Shown piece by piece: positions 56,987 to 64,000 of a stretch of 64,000 nucleotides of DNA. Below the pieces are notes generated by a model. That model was not told the origin of the DNA and did no database searches. It saw nothing but the letters and a program-made list of their open reading frames with translations. This DNA comes from Halichondria panicea (Eukaryota; Porifera; Demospongiae; Suberitida; Halichondriidae): positions 9,503,122 to 9,567,121 of the forward strand of contig NC_087377.1 in NCBI RefSeq assembly GCF_963675165.1. Direction: 5' to 3'. Each line of letters begins with the position of its first letter. Position 1 is the first letter of the stretch. A program made the translations under genes and the position numbers.

Positions 56987-59514
56987 GAATTTAGTTAGAT
57001 CGACAACAACAAATCCACAAAATTAATTGAGACACAATTCGTATAAGGCAGTTTCAAGTTACTCTTGTGAGTAAGGCACCCTATAAATCACAGCCAGCTG
57101 CGCTGCGACTGCATTGAGAATTTATAGATGAAATATGTCTGAGCAGTTTAATAGACATGTTTCGATGCTGCTATGGGGATACAACACACAAACGGGGCTG
57201 GGGGCATCGATATATAAACACACAGTGGGCCTGGGGTTTTGTGAAATTGGGTGATTGCATATATAGCCTATGCCATGTTCTACTGAAAACTGGCTAACCT
57301 TTAGCAGATCCTGCTGTTGCTTGGAATCAGAACAGTCTACTGGCAGTCTGAGAGTCAGGTCACAGAGAAGAAGACTGCATTTGTGTGTGTGCGCGCACAT
57401 GGCAAGGGGAGGCTCTGGATCACATGATCAATTTTTCTGCAATGCACTGCAATGCAGTTGCAGCTGCTTTTCTATTTCTTTTGATATCAAGTCCAAGTAC
57501 TTAGAAATTTCTTCAGATCGCGCTGTCCTTTACACTTTGAGTTCCAAAGGAGAGCAGAAGTCTCAAGTCATCAGCACCAAACGTAAGAATGAACTACTGT
57601 AGACGTCTATATAGCGGGAAGTTTTGCATACTTATTCGATTTAAAGCGATCCTCCAATGGCCAAATATGCGACACCCTCGATCTTTTCCAATTTTCTAAC
57701 CTCTAAAAGTTCTAGCGCGTGCTGCGTTGACAATTATTTTTTTATGTCGCGTCCTAAATAGAGGTCAAACCATAGCCTCGATTCCAGGCCGCAAGAAACA
57801 ATGTAATTTAAGTGGCCTATAATCGAAGATAGTAGAGTAACCTCCAATTAGATGCGACTCTCTAAAATATGCGACACCAGGACTTCAACATAATTGTTCA
57901 ATCTCCAAAAGAAACGACCTCTGGCTTCGTAATTATAAAGTGTTGCCTTAAATCGAATAATTACGGTACAGCGAAAATTAAAACTGGCCCACGTACCGGT
58001 ATTTTATACGTTTACACATGAACATTTGTTGGTGGGTGGGTGTGGTTTCTTGGCATTGAAACGCAAATACCGTCTTCTAATTATACAGCGTCACTTTAAT
58101 AGAAGCCCCAAGTTCACAAAATAATTTTTATTGTACTCCAATTGAACGCCAAGTAAATTCTGGAATTATTTTTTGCTGGCACTTAGGTAATTACAATACT
58201 TGGCCTTTAATCGAGACTTTATGCACAACTGATCTATGAAGCCTCATGGAAACAACTACTCGTACGTTCACTTGTTAAGCTAATATAAGCGCCAAACTGA
58301 GTTTTTTCTTGTTCTATTTGTGCGCCACTAGGTGACGCTGTAATTAGAAGAAAGACGGTAATTATTATAACTGTGAACATTTCTTCTAAGGGCTCTTGAG
58401 CCATTTAGCGAAAATTTCCCGCTATACAGTATACATACTTTGTGATTAATTAAAGTCATGCTGTTTTATGTGCATATAATTATATAGAAACTCCAAAAGG
58501 TCCAGTTGGAATTTCAATGATTGTGATGCTGTTGTTTAGGTTTTATTTTATTGTAAAACTAGTCAGGAATCTCCTTAATCTTCTATAATTATACGATAAA
58601 TAATATTATTGAGAATCCTTCAGACCCTGCTGTTTTTGCATCAATGTAGAGCTCTAAAGGGGAGCAGAAGTCTCCATCAGGGTTTCATTTAAGATAAAAG
58701 AAAGAACTTAGCGCGCCGCAGAATTGTGGGGGCCATGCCCACTTGTTGACTACACCCCCCATTTTGTGCATTATAATATTACAGTAGAGTCTACTTTTGA
58801 AGTTACAGGTTATAAGCACATAGTTGGGTTAATAAATTTATTATGAAAATAATTAGCTATGTTTAAGTCTCATGTGCGTAGTACTAATTGATGGTGTCAT
58901 TATTCCACAAACTGTTGGGGAGGGGGGGGGGGAAGGTTCACCCCCTGTCCACTAAAAGTAAGAATGAACTACATAGTTTGCTAATTACGGTCATGCTTTT
59001 TTATGATTGTAAAGAGGTCCGGTTGAAAGTTGAGTTCCAGCTACTCCACTTGACGTTTCTGTTTAGGTGAGAAGTTGTAAAGCTATTCAGGAATCTCCTT
59101 TAATCTCCTAGATAATATGGATGCTCTGGTTTGGTCTCTCATGTTGTCCCTGACCGTGAATTTATAAGGCCCAACTTAAAGCATACAAGCCGGTTAGTGT
59201 GTATATATATAATCATAATACACGCATTATTGATATCACCACCTTTTATTGACACAGGTGGCCGCGGGTCTGCCAGTGTGTCTGTTTGTGTTGGCTCACC
59301 TGGCTGCCAAAGCGCTGTGCTGCGTTGATAGCCTCATTCAATCGTGGCAGTAAAAGCTTCGCCGAGTCAGAGGAGGTACGACACTGAATTCCATTGTGAT
59401 GACGTTTGGCTTTTCAAAGTTGGTATAGTATAGGTCCTAGATTAAACTGTTTCCGTCGCTGAACCCCAGTGAACCACTACTCAGTTATGAGATAATTTAT
59501 GCTTGCTCCATAAA

Positions 59515-59670
59515 TACCGTATAACGGGTATATTTCGAGGATATAAATGTTTGCAGTTTTCGCTGATTGAGCATGTACTGCAAACAATTTATACCCACGA
59601 AATTAATATCACATGCATAGGCTATTCTCCGTACAAGTTTCGACCCTCAAAATATACCCGCTATACGGTA
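59515..59670. mobile_element. TACCGTATA-type MITE in copy C
   Basis: TACCGTATAACGGGTATATT and AATATACCCGCTATACGGTA are inverted ends; the interior has no coding content. Confidence 0.65.
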
Positions 59671-60390
59671 TCCGAATGAGTTATAACCAAGGCATCAGTT
59701 GGAGAAACACTTGAGCAACTTACCGAGCTAGCTAAATGTTTACAAGCGTTCTACAAGCTTAGGGTTTGTTGCGTCACGGTAAAGATAAAACTAACTGCCA
59801 GCTAAGCAAAATAAGAGAGTTATTGTGGGAACACAGTACATTGAGCCAATGTCAAGGAATGCGATTAAAAGAGTGATCACGAGATGCATGTCGTACCTCC
59901 TCTGCATGGTACTAAGTTCTATATACAATGCAATGTGCTAAAATTAAGGCAATTCGCGACATCTTCTATCTTAGGAAATTTTCTGACCTCTAAAAGTAGC
60001 GTTGACTTATTTTTTATGTCGCGTCCTAAACAGAGGTCAAAATATGGCCATTTAGAAGTGGCTATACTTTGGCCTCCATTTAGGCCGCTAGAAACATTAA
60101 GTGGCTTAAAATCGAGGCTAATAGAGTAACCCGACCGACCTCCGAATTAGATACAACCCTCTAAATATGCAACGCAAGGACTCCAACATATTATTTGCCC
60201 TCCAAAAGTGGCTTTTATGCCTTAAATTGAATAAATACGGTAGTCCCATGTGTGCAGTACATGTCTTACTATAATTATGCACCATTACCACTCTCAAAGC
60301 CTTGCAATAGCGTTCAACATCAGTAAAACTTACTTCTGATCAGCATGCCCTCTACAGTTTTATACCGTATTACTAGAATATTATACCATA

Positions 60391-60692
60391 CAGTAGAACC
60401 TCGATTATCCGGACACCTTGGTTCCAGAAGCAGGCCGGAAAAGTGAATATACCGGATAATCGAATAGATAAACCACGCCTTGATCCACCCACTTTATTGA
60501 TAAACAGCAATGCCACATGGTTGTCTGCGCATGCGCAGAAGATAAGCATGCATGTCTCCATGGTAACAGCTGCAACGCGCATGCGCATTTGAGGGACACG
60601 CCCATTTTCTGAATTATGATTAAAAAGAAAACTGCCAAGCCGGATAATCGAGTTTCCGGATAATGAAACGCCGGATAATCTCGGTTCTACAG
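60391..60692. mobile_element. pogo/Tigger-like MITE, copy 3 (inverted orientation)
   Basis: CAGTAGAACCTCGATTATCC at the left and GGATAATCTCGGTTCTAC at the right. Relative to copies 1 and 2 the interior is inverted. The occupied site corresponds to about 14520 in copy A, which is empty there. Confidence 0.75.
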
Positions 60693-61870
60693 AATATTTT
60701 GCGGAGAAAAAATTTTTGGATTGTGCCAAATCAGCAGAAAACTTGACCCTTTGCAATCAACTATTGCGTTCTGGCAAGGATCATGTGTATTCATTATAGG
60801 TTTTGCAATTTTATTGATCAACCCTCACAAAGTTTGCATGCATATATAATTATGTTTGTATAATTATTTTATGTTTGCAAACTAATAATTATGGTAGTTA
60901 AGTTTATTTCCCTTGTTATAGTTGTTAATTTGTACAACACTCCTCTGGTTGTGAGACACATAGAAACATTGAGGGTTCAGCACTTTAATATTTGCCTATA
61001 AAAGACAGTGATAAATTTCTACGTAACGAACAGCATTCATACCATTATACCACCATAAACGTCTGAATTGAAGCAAGCGCCTTGCCTTATAGATAGGCAT
61101 GATATAATTAATTGTTCATGCAGGCTTCCCTGAGGACGAAAGCAACAGCAATTGAATACACATCTTTCAGTGGAAGCTGAAAACAACGATGTTGACGTCT
61201 TTTAAATTTGCGAGACTGGCTTATTTTAATTTTGTTTGTTCGTTATTCAAAATTGTTTATTTCACTTGGTATAGTTGCGACGCGCTTGCTGCATGGAATG
61301 TTATAGTGTGTTAAAACAAACTAATTTGCGTGACTATTGTGCCAAATCACGCACTTTTTGTATGAAAACCACGCTTCATTTTACCGTGTATACTCACACT
61401 ATATAATTATACTGATGACTCGTTGATAAATCTGATGACAATCAAAATAATTAACTACACCTCAATAACAGCTTTTAAACATTAACTAATACACTGGTAC
61501 AAGGACAGTGTGGTGAACACACAAATTCTTTTCATTACGGCTATATAAGTTCCACATTGGAAACTCCACTGGATACTCTCCAGGTGGTTGGGCTGCCTGT
61601 TTGACCACTTCCTGCACCAATATTGATCTCAGTATACTTTTTATTTGCACCACAATTGCATGCATATAACGAGTTCATTTATTACACACTCCGAATCGCA
61701 AAAGTAAAACTGTTCGTAGGCACAATTAATTTTGAATTCTTTTTAGAGGAAGCAATTAATCAGGTGGTTACAGGTAAACCACAACAGTACACACTGTAGC
61801 AATTCATCTTCTATAGACTATATCCTAGTTAGTAATTGATGTGTGTTGCATGTATAGAAACAGTATATAG

Positions 61871-63002
61871 GCTGGCAATTTAGAGAACTAGCAAGCCTTC
61901 ATACAACAAAAATTGGCAGGGGGGGGGCAAAAGTCACATTTTAGAAAAATGGGGGGGGGGAGGGGAACAAGCTGAATAGCCATAATTATGCGCAGGTACA
62001 CGGTCGTCTGGGGGCATGCCCCCCAGGAAATTTTGGTTTTTAGACTGTTTGATATATCGCATCTGATGCATTTTCTTAGGGTTTTTATGAAGTACAAATT
62101 GTATTGTGAAACAAAAGTTTTGCAGTGATAACACAGTTTGCATTAAAATGCAGCGGCAACAATTTCAAGCCCGGTGCTAACGGTACTATGAGTCAGCTTA
62201 GATATTTAAATAGCTGTGTTCTAATAATTCCTGTGGCTACTGCATCGGTAGAGCAAAGTGTTTCCCAGACGAAGCTCATCAAAACACGGCAGCCTGAGCG
62301 ACATTCTGCCGATAACCTGAACATTTTGTGAGCATTTATATTTGAATCGAATTGGCATTTTTTAATTTGGTGTCTCAGGCGTGTGGCTATACTATGTCAA
62401 TGAATTGCCTTCATTGCTAATTTATCGATCTTCGGTCAAAATTTTAATCGCCAAATTTTCCCGTTATACGGTGTTGTAATGTATAGCCACAGATATTTCA
62501 TGTGGCCAGTATATACACTGCAAAAAATAGTTCATTGCATGAGCACATGCGCAGGCAGCGCATGCAGTATAGCTCCAAAATGACATGGCAGTAAATCTGA
62601 TCATTATAATTATAATCCAATATTTGAATGTTAAAAATTATGGCTTTTGGTGCTATAGGTATGTTAATTCGCTATAGGTGTCAGTAATAATTTTTTGAAT
62701 CAGAGACTGATGAAGTTGAATAATAATAGGCTGAGAATAAATAATTGTGTGAATATTTGGCACAGGCCTAAATTTCTACATCAATCCGTCATATGCAGCG
62801 TCACAGCTATAATTATTATGAATCTTTCTACAAACACATTAATACATTGGGTGATAGGATTGGCTGGGGGGAAACAAGAGAGTAAGGGAGAAAGCCGTTT
62901 GTCTTTAGAAGAATAAACATGGTTTGCGGTTGTGAGCAAACAGAGGATATAATAATAAGAACCATATACTTATACTAACTAAGAAGGGGTTGGTAGATTA
63001 TG
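61871..63002. other. Gene-free stretch
   Basis: G-rich runs at about 61919-61927 and 61951-61966 and an AATTTGGTG/CGCCAAAT MITE piece at 62340-62475. No supported gene. Confidence 0.45.
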
Positions 63003-63337
63003 TACCGTATAGCGGGTATATTTCGAGGGTATAAATTTTCGCGGATGGACCATTACAAAGGATTTCGCGGATTTTATTTTCGTGGTCTGAGTTCCCAGCC
63101 TTTTGGCGCATGCGCACATCAACATGCAGCTGTACCACCACACCGTTAGCCTCGAATCCAGGCCTAGCCTATAACGGTGAGGTACCTCTTATTGTTGATA
63201 GGTGTGGTCAATAATACTGAACACGCCTACTATTCAATAAAGATATAAATTTTCGTGGGTATAAATTTTCGCGGTTTAGGCTCAATCCGCGAAAACCGCG
63301 AACATTTATACCCTCAAAATATACCCGCTATACGGTA
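63003..63337. mobile_element. TACCGTATAGCGGGTATATT-type MITE, well preserved
   Basis: The left TACCGTATAGCGGGTATATT and the right AATATACCCGCTATACGGTA are perfect complements. Inverted homology continues through TCGAGGGTATAAATTTTCGC. A TAGCCTCGAATCCAGGCC foldback fragment sits inside at about 63148. Confidence 0.75.
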
Positions 63338-63651
63338 TTTACTGTTGGCGCGTGGGTGGACAATTAATTTATTATTTACCGTATTTTATCTCATTGAACG
63401 TTAAAACAGTATTTTATCTTATTGTGATAAAGAACAGAAAAAAGAAAAAGGAGAGGCTACCTCTCTGTATATACTGTAGACAGAGACAGCTAAGTAAAAC
63501 ATCAGCTCTGTAGATTTATTCATTAACTTGAGGCTCGGATCGGATACACACTCAGGCGACAAGTTAATCTTAGTTAAACCTGTGGGTAAAAAATAAATGT
63601 GGATAAGTACAGTGGCTGTGACGTAACATAATGTGAGGACTACTTATTGAT

Positions 63652-64000
63652 TTACACAATAGATTTACCATTGAAAGCACTATCCATTAATACACACTCA
63701 AGCAACAAGTCCCTCGGATCGGATTCACACAAGTCCCTCGGATTGTAAACACATTCAGGCCACACAGTTCTCGGACCAGATACCACGTACTTACTCTGTG
63801 ACCAATTTTCGGCAAATGTCACAACAATACTTCCTTCCAGAGAGAATGGCACTGAACGTCGAACAGACACACCAACACTTTGAAGATGGCTTCACTCAGA
63901 GAAACAAGAGGAGAAATCACCATCACAACACTTCTTTCAGAGAGAGGTGCACTGGTCCTGTCAAGCTTCACATCAATCAAGAAAGGGAGTGTCTGGAAAG
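63652..64000 (-). pseudogene. Weak RecQ-helicase-like fragment at the window edge
   Basis: On the minus strand about 63880-64000 reads LSERSVVMVISPLVSL, resembling the motif Ia region (ISPLVSLM) of RecQ-family helicases. The frame is lost afterwards; a neighbouring frame is open to 63652 (LEGSIVVTFAENWSQ ... ) and contains a 12-13-bp direct repeat (AAGTCCCTCGGAT at about 63709 and 63731). Too short and shifted for a firm call; the rest lies outside the window. Confidence 0.25.

Larger units (their letters stand above)
54240..61870. repeat. Composite repeat, copy C
   Basis: Colinear with copy B from TTCTTTTATGCTCAAGTTAA (about 54247) and with both A and B from about 55710. It retains the 59010-59400 block missing in B. 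It carries its own insertion at 56577-56986 and a pogo-like MITE at 60391-60692. No gene recognised. Confidence 0.75.

Noticed and set aside
63652-63870. 72-codon minus-strand open frame as an independent gene
   Set aside because: It has no recognised domain and contains a short direct repeat; kept only as part of a weak helicase-like fragment.

Overview
The window looks like animal nuclear DNA from an early-branching lineage, most plausibly a demosponge of the Amphimedon type. This is an inference from gene content: an RNA-sensing RLR helicase with an N-terminal death-fold domain, a Death-NACHT-LRR (NLR) gene, fibronectin-III receptors with tyrosine-bearing tails, and an LRAT-fold protein. 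The DNA is AT-rich with short spliced introns. Gene density is low and most of the window is a mosaic of miniature inverted-repeat elements. No tRNA, rRNA or CRISPR structure was seen.

Layout. (1) 1-5.7 kb: the relic of one RLR gene, split by a transposon, followed by an apparently intact three-exon DEATH-RLR gene with a TATA box and three NF-kB-like sites upstream. (2) 6.5-22.5 kb: two copies of a 6-10 kb composite repeat, the first carrying an internally deleted Mutator-like transposon with ZSWIM/PHD coding remains. A third copy lies at 54.2-61.9 kb and a tail fragment near 38.6 kb. (3) 22.5-26.7 kb: repeats, including a probable Helitron relic and an element with GATCAACT iterons. (4) 26.75-38.4 kb, mainly minus strand: two tandem FN3 receptor genes whose ectodomains are close duplicates but whose membrane and cytoplasmic exons are unrelated. 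The first is an 11-exon gene whose exon junctions all agree in phase but which has a 1-bp break. The second is a damaged copy without a signal-peptide exon. (5) 39.8-41.5 kb: a TATA-driven small ORF (a paralogous copy sits at 52.4 kb) and an LRAT-domain gene. (6) 43.2-47.9 kb: an NLR gene with two homopolymer frame breaks and one in-frame stop. (7) 50.7-51.9 kb: an unrecognised two-repeat protein whose promoter and first codons are tandemly duplicated. (8) 61.9-64 kb: more repeats and a weak RecQ-helicase-like fragment at the edge.

How the parts fit. RLRs detect viral RNA, NLRs detect intracellular danger signals, and the FN3 receptors look like surface receptors with phosphotyrosine-type tails, so the window resembles a fast-evolving innate-immunity neighbourhood. 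The transposon layer is unusually legible. At least eight insertions, from 36 bp to 2.3 kb, are flanked by 9-bp target duplications typical of Mutator-like elements, and several have an empty site in a paralogous copy within the window. All alignments were done by eye; family names come from motif recognition, not database searches.
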